From Pedococcus bigeumensis (lineage in GTDB: Bacteria; Actinomycetota; Actinomycetes; Actinomycetales; Dermatophilaceae), in contig NZ_RCZM01000003.1 of assembly GCF_006438965.1 (NCBI RefSeq), positions 310,001 to 374,000 on the forward strand: 64,000 nt of DNA, given 5' to 3'. The notes under the pieces are model-generated. The model ran no database searches, was not told the origin of the DNA, and was given only the letters and a program-made list of their open reading frames with translations. The stretch's first letter is position 1; each line of letters opens with the position of its first letter. Positions 43,032-52,763 of this stretch are shown in pieces. A program made the translations under genes and the position numbers.

Positions 43032-43396
43032 GCCCGCACCGCTGTCAGCCGTGCGGTCACCTTGGACAACAAGGTGTCCAGCTCGACGCTAAGAAGAGTC
43101 GAATTCGCTTGTGCTGCAAAGGGATTGGCGCGGATCACCACGTCAGTGCCACTCGGCAACACGCCAACTCGAGCGGCCATCAACGCCCGGAGGCGTCGCT
43201 TGGTCCGGTTGCGGACGACGGCCCCGCCCACGGCTTTGGAGACAACAAAACCGACCCGCGGCGGTTGTCCCGCACGCGCGTCGGCCTGGTTGGCGTGGAC
43301 CACGATCAGCGTGGAGCCAGCTCGGGCTCCTCCGGGCCCCCGAAAGGTGGCCGCGAAGTCCGAACTCGCACGGAGCCGGTGCCCCGCGGGCAGCAC
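43028..43396 (-). CDS. rnpA: Ribonuclease P protein component
   Basis: 122 residues from GTG 43396 ([14 protein letters not shown], the usual start pattern) with GAGG eight bases upstream; a 24-residue longer start would run over the rpmH stop. The RNR motif is [11 protein letters not shown] (about 64-74). It binds RNase P RNA and tRNA precursors. It begins ten bases after the rpmH stop and shares the rpmH promoter. Confidence 0.93.
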   Translation of the reverse strand: MLPAGHRLRASSDFAATFRGPGGARAGSTLIVVHANQADARAGQPPRVGFVVSKAVGGAVVRNRTKRRLRALMAARVGVLPSGTDVVIRANPFAAQANSTLLSVELDTLLSKVTARLTAVRA

Positions 43397-43406
43397 GGGG
43401 TCCGCC

Positions 43407-43544
43407 TCAGGCGGAGAGCTCGGTGCGGCCCTTGGCGCGGCGTGCCGACAAGATGGCGCGACCCGCACGAGTCCGCATGCGCAGACGGAAGCCGTGGGTC
43501 TTGGCCCGACGACGGTTGTTCGGCTGGAAAGTACGCTTGCTCAC
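43407..43544 (-). CDS. rpmH: 50S ribosomal protein L34
   Basis: 45 residues: starts [18 protein letters not shown] after a GTG (43544-43542) with GGAG six bases upstream, and ends KGRTELSA. This is the normal L34 length and sequence. It is the first gene of the rpmH-rnpA-yidD-yidC-khpB-rsmG series transcribed away from dnaA. Confidence 0.97.
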   Translation of the reverse strand: MSKRTFQPNNRRRAKTHGFRLRMRTRAGRAILSARRAKGRTELSA

Positions 43545-43712
43545 GAGGATCTCCGTTACTGATCAGGCCCGGGTGGCCTGCTGAGTGCATGGGCGGCTGG
43601 GGGTCGGCCGCAATCGGAGACCCGCGACGTGGTCCTTGATGGATCCTCGGTAGCTGGCACCGACGATCCAGGGCGTCACGGGCATGCGAAAACGGCCGAC
43701 AGGCCGGTTCCA

Positions 43713-43742
43713 AAGGTACGCGAGCGCGGACAGCAGGGTCAA
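43713..43742 (-). promoter_or_regulatory. Candidate rpmH promoter
   Basis: On the minus strand TTGACC (43742-43737), 18 bases, TACCTT (43718-43713). It is a good housekeeping-type promoter pointing at rpmH, with a leader of about 160 bases. Confidence 0.6.
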
Positions 43743-43934
43743 ACCAGCGCCGGCCACGCGGCATACTGAGGCATGGTGAGGTGCCAATATCACCCACTCA
43801 GGAGCATTTCTCCCCAGACACGCCGGGTGCTGGGCCCTGATTTCCCCGGCACGGGCCATATTTCTGCCGTTTCGGTTGCTCGGCTGCTCCGAGGTTGTTA
43901 ACGTCCCTCCTCGTCCCATCCCTTGCCCACAGGT

Positions 43935-43955
43935 TGTGGATAACTATGTGGATAA
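43935..43955. promoter_or_regulatory. Two DnaA boxes in the dnaA promoter region
   Basis: TGTGGATAA at 43935-43943 and again at 43947-43955, both exact reverse complements of TTATCCACA, three bases apart. They lie about 80 bases before the dnaA start, where DnaA usually represses its own gene. Confidence 0.85.
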
Positions 43956-44032
43956 GGCACAGTGTTGGACTAGGCACTTGACCCTTGCGACAGGGAAGAT
44001 CCGCCAAGACCGTCGAAAGGGATGTGGGACCG

Positions 44033-45505
44033 GTGAGTGACACAGATCTGGACTTCACACAGATCTGGCAGAACACCATCGCCACCCTCGACGCCGACGG
44101 CCTCCCCGCTCGGGAGCGCGCGTTCCTCACGCTGGCCCGCCTTGCCGGCCTGCTCGACGGAACCGCCCTGGTCAAGGTGCCCAACGAGTACACCAAGGAC
44201 GTCGTCGAGCAGCGGGTCCGCGACGCGGTGACCCAGGCGCTGTCCTCCCAGCTCGGCGAGCAGGTGCAGCTCGCCGTCACCGTGGACACCTCGCTCGACG
44301 AGTCGCACCACACCGAGGACACCACCGGCTACCTGGACGAGCAGCCCTCCATCCAGCTCCAGGGACGGGGTCCCGACCAGCCGCAGCGGGTCGACAACGT
44401 CTACGCCCTGACACGGGCTGCCGAGCCGCAGCGCCGTCCGCGCGACGAGGTCCTCAGCGTCACGGACGAGTCGGCGACCCGGCTCAACCCGAAGTACACC
44501 TTCGACACCTTCGTGATCGGCGCGAGCAACCGGTTCGCCCATGCAGCTGCCGTCGCGGTGGCCGAGGCGCCGGCCAAGGCCTACAACCCGCTGTTCGTCT
44601 ACGGCGAGTCCGGCCTGGGCAAGACCCACCTGCTGCACGCGATCGGGCACTACGCACGCAACCTCTACCCGCACGTCAAGGTGCGCTACGTGAACTCCGA
44701 GGAGTTCACCAACGACTTCATCAACAGCATCCGCGACGACAAGGCCAGCAACTTCCAGCGGCGCTACCGCGACGTCGACGTGCTCCTGATCGACGACATC
44801 CAGTTCCTGCAGGGCAAGGTGCAGACGCAGGAGGAGTTCTTCCACACCTTCAACACCCTGCACAACGCCAACAAGCAGGTCGTCATCACCAGCGACCTGC
44901 CGCCCAAGCTGCTCTCCGGGTTCGAGGAACGCATGCGCAGCCGTTTCGAGTGGGGCCTGCTGACCGACGTCCAGCCCCCCGACCTCGAGACCCGCATCGC
45001 GATCCTGCGCAAGAAGGCCATCCAGGAACGCATGAGCGCCCCCGACGACGTGCTCGAGTTCATCGCGAGCCGGATCTCGACCAACATCCGCGAGCTCGAG
45101 GGCGCCCTGATCCGCGTCACCGCCTTTGCCAGCCTCAACCGGCAGAGCGTCGACATGGGATTGGCCGAGATCGTGCTCAAGGACCTGATCCCGAACGAGC
45201 AGGGCTCGCAGATCACCAGCGCGACGATCATGGCCCAGACGGCGGCCTACTTCGGGCTGACCATCGAGGACCTGTGCGGGACGTCCCGCTCGCGCGTCCT
45301 GGTGACCGCCCGCCAGATCGCGATGTACCTGTGCCGCGAGCTCACCGACCTCTCGCTGCCCAAGATCGGGCAGCAGTTCGGCGGCCGCGACCACACCACC
45401 GTCATGCACGCCGACAAGAAGATCCGCCAGCTGATGGCCGAGCGTCGCGCGATCTACAACCAGGTCACCGAGCTGACCAACCGGATCAAGCAGCAGTCCC
45501 GCTGA
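44033..45505 (+). CDS. dnaA: Chromosomal replication initiator protein DnaA
   Basis: 490 residues from GTG 44033 (AAAGGGA upstream); a 16-residue longer start has no support. Domain I ([14 protein letters not shown]), a short acidic linker, then the AAA+ domain with Walker [14 protein letters not shown], Walker [10 protein letters not shown], and sensor motifs; domain IV ends with the DNA-binding [15 protein letters not shown]. It opens oriC, directly downstream. The linker (about 85-145) is shorter than in Streptomyces. Confidence 0.98.
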   Translation: MSDTDLDFTQIWQNTIATLDADGLPARERAFLTLARLAGLLDGTALVKVPNEYTKDVVEQRVRDAVTQALSSQLGEQVQLAVTVDTSLDESHHTEDTTGYLDEQPSIQLQGRGPDQPQRVDNVYALTRAAEPQRRPRDEVLSVTDESATRLNPKYTFDTFVIGASNRFAHAAAVAVAEAPAKAYNPLFVYGESGLGKTHLLHAIGHYARNLYPHVKVRYVNSEEFTNDFINSIRDDKASNFQRRYRDVDVLLIDDIQFLQGKVQTQEEFFHTFNTLHNANKQVVITSDLPPKLLSGFEERMRSRFEWGLLTDVQPPDLETRIAILRKKAIQERMSAPDDVLEFIASRISTNIRELEGALIRVTAFASLNRQSVDMGLAEIVLKDLIPNEQGSQITSATIMAQTAAYFGLTIEDLCGTSRSRVLVTARQIAMYLCRELTDLSLPKIGQQFGGRDHTTVMHADKKIRQLMAERRAIYNQVTELTNRIKQQSR

Positions 45506-46164
45506 GGGTCCGCTTCCCACGATCCGAGTTCTCCACAGGGTTGTGCACAGGTGTGCGGGCCTGTTCACCTGCTCGACATGTTCCTCGGGTCCGTGCTCAG
45601 CTGAGCACGCGCCGTCGCGTGCAACCGACACAATCCGGGAACCAGCCCCGTGGTCCACACCTGTGGACAACTCTGTGGGTATGTGTTCGGCCCCTACGGC
45701 TATCCACCGAACGGATGATTTCCGTCCACCTCCCGTCTGCTCGCCTATCCACCCCTGTGGACAACCGGTGGACAACCCGTGCACGGCCGGCACGCAGCTG
45801 GGGACAACCGGGGTATGCCGTGTGGAGACCGTGTGGGCGGCGTCGGCGCCTCCACAGGTCGACCCAGCTTGTCCGCCTGGTTGTCCACGCTGCATCCACA
45901 CCGGACGCGCCGCGCTGACCTGCACCGATGCCCGTCGTCCACAGGATCCACACCCCCTATGACAACGACTACCCATCTACCCTCAGCATCCAGCCCCGAG
46001 TACCAATCCTGCCCCGGCCCACCAGAAATCACAGGAAGAACAGCCAACGAGACGGATTGCCTGATCCGGGTTGGCCGAGTGCACCGTGAGCACTAGGGTC
46101 AGTGCGCAATCACATTCTTGAAGTTTTCGGCGGCGGGGCCGCATGCGAAGGGCAGGTAGTCACC
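45506..46164. other. oriC: Replication origin oriC (dnaA-dnaN intergenic)
   Basis: 659 bases with no gene and a dense array of DnaA boxes. Perfect TTGTCCACA (either strand): 45662-45670 and 45756-45764. One mismatch: 45529, 45541, 45651, 45767, 45799, 45881 and 45935 (start positions of 9-mers). Several two-mismatch copies lie between. The stretch 45955-46060 after the last box is less GC-rich than its surroundings and is the best candidate for the unwinding element, though it is not strikingly AT-rich. One GTATGCCG copy lies at 45813. Gene context (dnaA to dnaN) agrees with the standard actinobacterial origin. Confidence 0.93.
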
Positions 46165-47298
46165 GTGAAGTTTCGGGTCGAACGTGAGGTCCTCGCCGAC
46201 GCCGTGACCTGGGTGGCCCGTGGCCTCCCGGCTCGTCCGCCGGTGCCGGTCCTCGCCGGGGTGCTCATCGAGGCGAACGACGAGGGGACCATCACCCTCT
46301 CGGCGTTCGACTACGAGGTCTCCGCCAAGATCACCGTCGCGGCCGAGGTCGCCGAGGGTGGCACGGTCCTCGTCCTCGGCCGGCTGCTGGCCGACATCTC
46401 CCGCAACCTGCCCGGCAAGCCCGTCGACATCGCCACCGAGGGCAACAAGGTCTCGGTGGTCTGTGGTTCCTCGCGGTTCAGCCTGATGCAGATGCCGGCC
46501 GACGACTACCCGACCCTGCCCACCTCCCCGACCGCGAGCGGCACCATCGCGGGCGACGTCTTCACCCAGGCCGTGGCGCAGGTCGCCATCGCGGCTGACC
46601 GCGGCGACACCCTGCCGATCCTCACCGGCGTCCGGGTCGAGATCGACGGCGCGAAGATGACGTTGCTGGCCACCGACCGCTACCGGCTGGCCATGCGCGA
46701 GCTCACCTGGAACCCCGAGGCCACTGACGCCAGCCACCTGGCCCTGGTCCCCGCCCGCACCCTGTCCGAGACGGCCAAGGCGCTCGGCGCCTCCGGCTCC
46801 ATCGAGGTCGCCCTCGGGTCGTCCGCGGGTGGCGACGGTCTGGTCGGCTTCGAGGCCGGCCAGCGTCGGACCACGACCCGCCTGCTCGACGGTGAGTACC
46901 CCAAGGTCACCTCGATCTTCCCCACCAGCGTCGACACCGAGGCAGTCCTCAAGACCTCCGACCTCATCGAGGCCGTCAAGCGCGTCGCCCTAGTGGCCGA
47001 GCGCAACACCCCCGTGCGGCTGAAGTTCAGCGACGGCCAGGTGACCATCGAGGCCGGCACCGGCGACGACGCCCAGGCGTCCGAGGCCGTTGAGTCCACC
47101 CTCACCGGACCCGAGATCGAGATCGCGTTCAACCCCCAGTTCCTGCTCGACGGACTCGGCGCCGTCGGCACCGACTACTCGCGCTTCTCCTTCACCCAGC
47201 CGTCGCGCCCCGCGGTGCTGTCCGGCCAGGACGAGCTAGACGGCGAGGCGGACAGCTCCTACCGCTACGTCCTCATGCCTGTTCGCTTCGCGAGCTGA
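46165..47298 (+). CDS. dnaN: DNA polymerase III beta subunit (sliding clamp)
   Basis: 377 residues from GTG 46165; a 21-residue longer frame begins in oriC and was not chosen. Three clamp folds: VLADAVTWVARGLPARPPVPVLAGVL, then FSLMQMPADDYPTLP and TDRYRLAMREL, and the C-terminal SSYRYVLMPVRF, the conserved clamp end. It tethers the replicative polymerase. It is the first gene to the right of oriC. Confidence 0.97.
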   Translation: MKFRVEREVLADAVTWVARGLPARPPVPVLAGVLIEANDEGTITLSAFDYEVSAKITVAAEVAEGGTVLVLGRLLADISRNLPGKPVDIATEGNKVSVVCGSSRFSLMQMPADDYPTLPTSPTASGTIAGDVFTQAVAQVAIAADRGDTLPILTGVRVEIDGAKMTLLATDRYRLAMRELTWNPEATDASHLALVPARTLSETAKALGASGSIEVALGSSAGGDGLVGFEAGQRRTTTRLLDGEYPKVTSIFPTSVDTEAVLKTSDLIEAVKRVALVAERNTPVRLKFSDGQVTIEAGTGDDAQASEAVESTLTGPEIEIAFNPQFLLDGLGAVGTDYSRFSFTQPSRPAVLSGQDELDGEADSSYRYVLMPVRFAS

Positions 47299-47334
47299 GC
47301 ACCCCCGGGCGTAGCCTGAGCACGCGCACCACGA

Positions 47335-47366
47335 GGTATGCCGCGAAGCTGGCTTCGCGGCATACC
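47335..47366. terminator. Hairpin made of inverted GTATGCCG copies after dnaN
   Basis: GGTATGCCGCGAAG (47335-47348), loop CTGG, and the exact complement (47353-47366), 36 bases after the dnaN stop and 29 before gnd. Both arms contain the window-wide 8-mer. No U-tract. It probably ends or attenuates dnaN transcription; paired uptake sequences acting as terminators are known in Neisseria and Pasteurellaceae. Confidence 0.7.
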
Positions 47367-47395
47367 GCACCACCCACACGAAAGGGCGTCGTCAC

Positions 47396-48478
47396 ATGCA
47401 GCTCGGTCTGATCGGTCTCGGCAAGATGGGCGGCAACATGCGCGAGCGGATCCGCCGCGCAGGGCACGAAGTAGTGGGTTTCGACCGCGATCCCAAGGTG
47501 TCGGACGTCAAGACCCTGGCCGGGCTGGTCAAGGCGCTCCACGCACCGCGCACCGTGTGGGTGATGGTGCCGTCAGGTGCCCCGACCGCCGACACGGTCG
47601 CCCAGCTGGCCAAGCTGCTCGACAAGGGCGACACGGTCATCGACGGTGGCAACAGCCGCTTCACCGATGACTTCGAGAACGAGAAGCTCCTCAAGACCAA
47701 GGGCATCGGCTACCTCGACTGCGGTGTGAGCGGCGGCATCTGGGGGCTCGAGAACGGCTACGGCCTGATGGTCGGCGGCTCGGCGGCCAACGTCCGCAAG
47801 GCAATGCCGATCTTCGACGCGCTGCGCCCCGAGGGCCCGCGTGACGAAGGCTTCGTCCACGCCGGCAAGGTCGGCGCGGGCCACTACGCCAAGATGGTGC
47901 ACAACGGCATCGAGTACGGCCTGATGGCTGCCTATGCCGAGGGCTACGAGCTGCTCGAGGCCAAGGACATCGTCACCGACGTCCCAGGTGCCTTCAAGGC
48001 GTGGACCCGTGGCACCGTCGTGCGCTCCTGGCTGCTCGACCTGCTGGTCGACGCGCTCGAGAAGAACCCGCACCTCGAGGACGTCTCGGGCTACACCGTC
48101 GACTCGGGTGAGGGCCGCTGGACCGTCGAGGAGGCGATCGCCAACTCGGTGCCGATGCCGGTCATCTCGGCCTCGCTGTTCTCCCGGTTCGCCTCGCGCC
48201 AGCAGGAGTCGCCCACGATGCAGGCCGTTGCCGCGCTGCGTGGTGGCTTCGGTGGGCACCAGGTCATGTCGGTCGCCGAGGGTGAGAAGTTGCGCGCCGA
48301 GGGTGCCCCGAAGCACGAGAAGGCCGTGGCGGCGAAGGCGGCCACCAAGGAGAAGCCGACCAAGAGCGCCGCGAAGGCTGCTGCCAAGGGTCGCAAGGCT
48401 GCGACGGCGGGTCCGTCCTCCGGCACCGGGTCCACGGGATCAGGGTCGACGCGCAAGCGCGCAGTCAAGAAGGCCTAG
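47396..48478 (+). CDS. gnd: 6-phosphogluconate dehydrogenase (short form) with Lys/Ala-rich tail
   Basis: 360 residues. NAD(P)-binding LGLIGLGKMGGNM, then DGGNSRF, CGVSGGIWGLENGYGLMVGG and the catalytic Lys region KMVHNGIEYGLM. It oxidises 6-phosphogluconate to ribulose 5-phosphate in the short GndA/YqeC-type lineage found at this place in Actinomycetota. The enzyme core ends near 300; the last 60 residues are almost all Lys, Ala, Ser, Thr and Gly (AVAAKAATKEKPTKSAAKAAAKG), like the histone H1-type tails of some DNA-binding proteins. No other basis for the tail is seen. Confidence 0.92.
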   Translation: MQLGLIGLGKMGGNMRERIRRAGHEVVGFDRDPKVSDVKTLAGLVKALHAPRTVWVMVPSGAPTADTVAQLAKLLDKGDTVIDGGNSRFTDDFENEKLLKTKGIGYLDCGVSGGIWGLENGYGLMVGGSAANVRKAMPIFDALRPEGPRDEGFVHAGKVGAGHYAKMVHNGIEYGLMAAYAEGYELLEAKDIVTDVPGAFKAWTRGTVVRSWLLDLLVDALEKNPHLEDVSGYTVDSGEGRWTVEEAIANSVPMPVISASLFSRFASRQQESPTMQAVAALRGGFGGHQVMSVAEGEKLRAEGAPKHEKAVAAKAATKEKPTKSAAKAAAKGRKAATAGPSSGTGSTGSGSTRKRAVKKA

Positions 48479-48484
48479 GAGCCC

Positions 48485-49687
48485 GTGTACGTCCGGCACC
48501 TCACGGTCGCCGACTTCCGCAGCTATGCCAGCGCCGAGCTCCCGCTCGAACCGGGCGTCACCACGCTGGTCGGCCTGAACGGCCAGGGCAAGACCAACCT
48601 TGTCGAGGCCATCGGCTACCTGGCGACCCTGTCCAGCCACCGGGTGTCCACCGACCAGCCGCTGGTGCGGTTCGGTGCCGAGCAGGCGGTGATCCGCGGG
48701 GCGGTGATGCGCAACGGGCGCGAGACGATGCTCGAGCTGGAGCTCAACCCCGGCCGGGCCAACCGGGCGAGGCTGGGTCGCTCGCCGGTGTCGCGACCGC
48801 GAGACGTGCTGGGCACCCTGCGCACAGTGCTCTTCGCCCCCGAGGACCTCGCCCTCGTCAAGGGCGACCCGTCGGAGCGGCGCCGGTTCCTCGACGACCT
48901 GCTCGTCGCCCGCCAGCCCCGCTGGGCCGGGGTGCGCGGCGACTACGACAAGATCCTCAAGCAGCGCAACGCCCTGCTCAAGTCGGCGCAACCGTTGCTG
49001 CGCAAGGGATCTCGACGCCGGCCACCCTCGCGCCCCCCCGACGAACCGGTGGACGACGCTCGTGCCACGGCCCTGCACACGCTGGACATCTGGAACGACC
49101 ATCTCGCCACTGTCGGGTCCCAGCTGCTCTACGCCAGGTTGCGGCTGCTGCGCGACCTGGGTCCCTACCTGTCCAAGGCCTACGACGAGGTGAGCGCCGG
49201 TCAGTCCGACGCGCGGGTCTCCTACAAGAGCTCGCTGCGCGAGGCAGCGGCCGCGTCCCTGGCTGCCGGTGAGGTCCCGGAGATCGACGCGCTTCGTGCC
49301 GAACTCCTTGCCACGCTTGAGGATTCACGCGAAAAGGAGATCGAGCGCGGCATCTCGCTCGCCGGTCCGCACCGCGACGACCTGGTGCTGTCGCTCGGTG
49401 AGCTGCCGGCCAAGGGCTATGCCAGCCACGGTGAGAGCTGGTCGTTCGCGCTGGGGCTCAAGCTCGCGGCCTACCAGCTGCTGCGGCACGACCTGGGCGA
49501 GGACCCGGTCCTCATCCTCGACGACGTCTTCGCCGAGCTGGACACCGGCCGCCGCGAGCGGTTGGCGGCCATGGTCGCCGACTGCGAGCAGGTGCTCATT
49601 ACCGCCGCGGTGGATGCTGATGTGCCGAAAAGCCTTGTGGGACAGACATTTTCAGTCAGCCTTGGGGAGGTGACCTTGCGTGCCTGA
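48485..49687 (+). CDS. recF: DNA replication and repair protein RecF
   Basis: 400 residues, GTG start six bases after gnd. ABC-type ATPase: Walker [14 protein letters not shown], signature region [10 protein letters not shown] and Walker [14 protein letters not shown]. It loads RecA at gaps. It overlaps dciA by eight bases. An Arg/Pro-rich insert near 175-190 is a local oddity. Confidence 0.95.
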   Translation: MYVRHLTVADFRSYASAELPLEPGVTTLVGLNGQGKTNLVEAIGYLATLSSHRVSTDQPLVRFGAEQAVIRGAVMRNGRETMLELELNPGRANRARLGRSPVSRPRDVLGTLRTVLFAPEDLALVKGDPSERRRFLDDLLVARQPRWAGVRGDYDKILKQRNALLKSAQPLLRKGSRRRPPSRPPDEPVDDARATALHTLDIWNDHLATVGSQLLYARLRLLRDLGPYLSKAYDEVSAGQSDARVSYKSSLREAAAASLAAGEVPEIDALRAELLATLEDSREKEIERGISLAGPHRDDLVLSLGELPAKGYASHGESWSFALGLKLAAYQLLRHDLGEDPVLILDDVFAELDTGRRERLAAMVADCEQVLITAAVDADVPKSLVGQTFSVSLGEVTLRA

Positions 49688-50294
49688 TGACGGGACACCC
49701 GACGGAGGCGATCCCAGCCTCGACCCCAGCCTGGACCTGGGCGCCGAACCCCAGCTGGAGCCGGGCAGCGAACCGGCACCTGGTGTCGAACCCGACCCCT
49801 CGGACCTGGTCGACGACGCAGCCGAGGCCGCCCTGTCACGGGCGAGGGCGGCCGCCCGGGAGAAGGGGTTGCGGCCAGGCCTGAAACCCATGCGCCGCAG
49901 GCAGATCGGCGTCCAGTCGTCCGGGTCGAAACCCGACCGCCGTGACCCGTTGCTGCTCGGCGACCAGATGGACCGGCTGATGGCAGATCGGGGCTGGAAG
50001 GTCGACGTCGCAGTCGGGTCGGTGATGGGACGGTGGCCACAGATCGTCGGGCAGGAGGTCGCCCAGCACTGCATCCCGGTGACCTTCGAGTACGGCGTCC
50101 TCACGGTGCGCGCCGACTCGACGGCCTGGGCCACCCAGCTCAAGCTCCTGGAGTCCTCGATCATGGAGAGGCTGGAGGGCGAGGTCGGCAAGGGCACCGT
50201 GACCGCGCTCAAGATCGTCGGCCCGAGCGCGCCGTCGTGGTCCAAGGGTTTCCGTCGGTCCAGCGGTCCCGGCCCGCGCGACACCTACGGCTGA
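49680..50294 (+). CDS. dciA: DciA-like protein (DUF721), replicative helicase loader
   Basis: 204 residues from GTG 49680, behind GGGGAGGTGA inside the recF end. The first 80 residues are acidic and low complexity; the KH-like DUF721 core (about 95-190) has [40 protein letters not shown]. DciA interacts with DnaB helicase in bacteria lacking DnaC. In Mycobacterium (Rv0004) it is directly followed by gyrB; here an insertion of nine genes intervenes. Confidence 0.9.
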   Translation: MPDDGTPDGGDPSLDPSLDLGAEPQLEPGSEPAPGVEPDPSDLVDDAAEAALSRARAAAREKGLRPGLKPMRRRQIGVQSSGSKPDRRDPLLLGDQMDRLMADRGWKVDVAVGSVMGRWPQIVGQEVAQHCIPVTFEYGVLTVRADSTAWATQLKLLESSIMERLEGEVGKGTVTALKIVGPSAPSWSKGFRRSSGPGPRDTYG

Positions 50295-50315
50295 GCCCTG
50301 CCGGCGACCCATCTC

Positions 50316-50321
50316 TAGGAT
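50316..50321 (+). promoter_or_regulatory. Leaderless -10 box of the thioesterase gene
   Basis: TAGGAT ends six bases before the ATG at 50328, with no Shine-Dalgarno sequence between, so the transcript is probably leaderless. No -35 box was recognised. Confidence 0.5.
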
Positions 50322-50327
50322 CGGGCC

Positions 50328-50780
50328 ATGACGGCCGACGCGGTTGACCCGTGCACCCTGACCCCCGCGCACTTCGACCACGTCGTGCGGGTGACGACCC
50401 GCTGGTCGGACAACGACATGTACGGGCACCTCAACAACGCCGTCTACTACGAGCTGTTCGACTCGGCGATCAACGGCTGGCTGATCACCGGTGCCGAGGT
50501 CGACGTGATGGCGCTGCCCGAGCTCGGCGTGGTCGCGGAGTCCGGCTGTCGCTTCTTCCGCGAGCTGGAGTACCCACACTCGCTGGACGTCGCGGTCCGG
50601 GTGGAGCGCCTGGGCCGCAGCAGCATCACCTATGCGCTGGGCCTGTTCGACGGACGGTCCGATGAGCTCGCCGCCCTGGGCCATTGGGTGCACGTCTACA
50701 TCGACCGCGACTCGCGGGTCAGCGTGCCGATCCCGTCTTCGGTGCGAGAGCTGCTCGAGTCCGCCGTGGCCGCTCGGTGA
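50328..50780 (+). CDS. Acyl-CoA thioesterase, hotdog fold (4HBT)
   Basis: 150 residues. The 4-hydroxybenzoyl-CoA thioesterase signature RWSDNDMYGHLNNAVYYELFD lies at 24-44, with the catalytic Asp in W-S-D-N-D-M and the GHLNN turn. It should hydrolyse an acyl-CoA; the chain is unknown. It begins the accessory block between dciA and gyrB and is 13 bases from the alcohol dehydrogenase gene, so the two are probably co-transcribed. Confidence 0.87.
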   Translation: MTADAVDPCTLTPAHFDHVVRVTTRWSDNDMYGHLNNAVYYELFDSAINGWLITGAEVDVMALPELGVVAESGCRFFRELEYPHSLDVAVRVERLGRSSITYALGLFDGRSDELAALGHWVHVYIDRDSRVSVPIPSSVRELLESAVAAR

Positions 50781-50793
50781 CGGCTGCACGCTG

Positions 50794-51915
50794 ATGCAGA
50801 TCAGCGGAGTCGTCCTCGAGGAGGTCGGTCGCGCCTCCCCCTTCGCGCAGAGCCGACCGCTCACCCTCAGCACCCTGGAGCTTGCCCCTCCTGCTGCGGG
50901 CGAGGTGCTCGTGCGGATGGAGGCCGCGGGGGTCTGTCACTCCGACCTGTCGGTCGTCGACGGCAACCGCGCGCGTCCGGTCCCGATGTTGCTCGGGCAC
51001 GAGGCGTCCGGTCGCGTCGAGCTGCTCGGCCCCGGGGTCACCGACCTCGTCGTGGGCCAGCGTGTCGTGATGACATTTCTGCCCCGGTGCGGCGAGTGCG
51101 CCGGCTGCGCCACGGGCGGCCGTATGCCGTGTGGTCCCGGTTCGGTGAGCAACGCCGCCGGCGAGCTGCTCGGCGGCGGACGCCGGCTGTCGCGCGACGG
51201 CATACCGGTGCACCACCACCTGGGGGTGTCCGCGTTCGCGACGCATGCGGTGGTGGACACCCGGTCCGTGGTGGCTGTCGACGACGACGTGCCTCCAGCC
51301 GTGGCAGCGGTGCTCGGGTGTGCGGTGCTCACCGGCGGTGGTGCACTGCTCAACGCGGCGCCGCCGGAGTCCGGGCAGTCGGTCATGGTGGTCGGGCTGG
51401 GTGGGGTCGGTATGGCTGCCCTGTTGACCGCCGTCGCCCTCGGAGTCGGTGACGTGGTGGCGGTCGACGGGCTGGAGAGCAAGCGACACCAGGCCCTCGA
51501 GCTCGGTGCGACGCGCGCGCTCAAACCCGACGAGCTGGCCGACGCGCTGTCGCGAGGAGACCAGGGTGCTCGCGCCGACGTGGTTGTCGAGGCGGCCGGC
51601 AACGCCCGGGCGTTCGAGGCAGCCGTGGCTGCCACTGCTCCCGGAGGTAGGACCGTCACCGTCGGGCTGCCACACCCCGATGCCCGCGCTGCCATCTCAC
51701 CGCTCTCGCTGGTGGCGGAAGCCCGGACCGTCATCGGCAGCTACCTGGGGTCGGCCGTGCCCGCTCGCGACATCCCCGTGTTCGCCCAGTGGTGGCGTGC
51801 GGGCCGACTCCCCGTCGAGGCGCTCGTGTCGTCGACGATCGGGCTCGACGACCTCAACCCTGCGATGGACGAGCTCGCGGCCGGCCGTGCCGTCCGTCAG
51901 GTAGTCGAGTTCTGA
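50794..51915 (+). CDS. Zinc-dependent alcohol dehydrogenase (medium-chain)
   Basis: 373 residues from ATG 50794 (MQISGVVLEE). Catalytic zinc ligands in GVCHSD and LGHEASG; structural zinc Cys in CGECAGCATGGRMPC; NAD-binding VVGLGGVGMAALL. It oxidises alcohols or reduces aldehydes; related enzymes include mycothiol-dependent formaldehyde dehydrogenase, but specificity cannot be read. It contains two GTATGCCG copies (51122, 51198), the latter using a rare ATA codon in GIP. Confidence 0.9.
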   Translation: MQISGVVLEEVGRASPFAQSRPLTLSTLELAPPAAGEVLVRMEAAGVCHSDLSVVDGNRARPVPMLLGHEASGRVELLGPGVTDLVVGQRVVMTFLPRCGECAGCATGGRMPCGPGSVSNAAGELLGGGRRLSRDGIPVHHHLGVSAFATHAVVDTRSVVAVDDDVPPAVAAVLGCAVLTGGGALLNAAPPESGQSVMVVGLGGVGMAALLTAVALGVGDVVAVDGLESKRHQALELGATRALKPDELADALSRGDQGARADVVVEAAGNARAFEAAVAATAPGGRTVTVGLPHPDARAAISPLSLVAEARTVIGSYLGSAVPARDIPVFAQWWRAGRLPVEALVSSTIGLDDLNPAMDELAAGRAVRQVVEF

Positions 51916-51944
51916 CGTCTCGAGCGCCTTTCGACTGGTCCTGG

Positions 51945-52601
51945 TCACCGGTCCTTGCGGGTGAGGCCGGCACGATCCACGACCTCGACCTGTCCGCGGC
52001 GCAGCTGGACCAGTCCCTCGGTCTCCAGGGCCCGCAGCACCCGGTTGGTCGAGGGACGGGTTGCGCCGGCGAGCTCGGCGATGTCCGTCTGGGTTAGTGG
52101 GATGACCACGCGACGGTCGGGCCCGGTCTCGTACTGCTCGCACAGGTCGAGGATCCTGCGCACCACTCGCCGGTCGGTGGGCAGGAAGAGGGCCTCGAGC
52201 AGGTGGTCGGACAAGCGCTTCACCCGCGCGGCGAGCAGGGTTGCCAGCAGGGTCTGGATCCCGGGATGCGCCTCACAGAGCTGGGCGAACTCGGCGAAGG
52301 TCAGGCTGAGGGTCGTCGTGGGCTCCAGGGCACTCACGGTCGAGCTGCGGCGTCGGGCCGAGGAGACCAGCGCGACGTCGCCGAGCGCGCGCCCGGGGCC
52401 GATCACCCGGAAGGCCACCGAGTCACCCATCGGTGAGGTACGCCGGGCCATCACCCGTCCCTCCGCGATGAAGTGCACCGTGTCTGCGGGATCGCCCTCG
52501 TGGAAAAGGATCTCGCCGCGCTTGAACTGGCGGCGCCGTGCAGTTGCCAGGACCTGCCGGCGCTCTGCGTCACTCAGGTCGCGAAGCAGCTGCCACTCCA
52601 T
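51945..52601 (-). CDS. Crp/Fnr family transcriptional regulator
   Basis: 218 residues. Cyclic-nucleotide-binding barrel (FKRGEILFHEGDPADTVHFIAEGRV), with GPGRALGDVALVSSARRRS at the phosphate-cassette position, where the canonical G-E is G-D. A long dimer helix and the winged helix-turn-helix (LTQTDIAELAGATRPSTNRVLRALETEGL) follow. It may respond to cyclic nucleotide made by the cyclase at 54554-55684. It converges with the dehydrogenase gene; its start faces the small gene at 52764. Confidence 0.9.
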   Translation of the reverse strand: MEWQLLRDLSDAERRQVLATARRRQFKRGEILFHEGDPADTVHFIAEGRVMARRTSPMGDSVAFRVIGPGRALGDVALVSSARRRSSTVSALEPTTTLSLTFAEFAQLCEAHPGIQTLLATLLAARVKRLSDHLLEALFLPTDRRVVRRILDLCEQYETGPDRRVVIPLTQTDIAELAGATRPSTNRVLRALETEGLVQLRRGQVEVVDRAGLTRKDR

Positions 52602-52763
52602 GACTCAGTGCACCACATGCGGCGGGGCGCGCCACCGGTGTTCTCCGTGTGTCACCACGAGCACACCCGCTCCGTTCGCCGGTGCACAGACTGGCGGGCT
52701 CCCCGCCGCGACGGTGGAGTGACCACCCGGCACCGCCGGGAAGGACGGACGAAGGAGGCGGTC

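Larger units (their letters stand above)
43545..44032. other. rpmH-dnaA divergent intergenic region
   Basis: 488 bases without a gene. It holds the rpmH promoter (43713-43742), one CGGCATAC copy (43759-43766), and the dnaA control region. Reading frames here are short, have no ribosome-binding sites and run through the promoter, so none is supported. A dnaA -35/-10 pair could not be chosen with confidence. Confidence 0.7.

Noticed and set aside
43306-43919. Minus-strand frames in the rpmH-dnaA spacer and over rpmH
   Set aside because: They lack ribosome-binding sites, lie out of frame with rpmH and cross its promoter.
45543-46096. Short frames on both strands in the dnaA-dnaN spacer
   Set aside because: They are made of DnaA-box sequence (VDNR, WTTG-type repeats) and have no start signals; the region is oriC.
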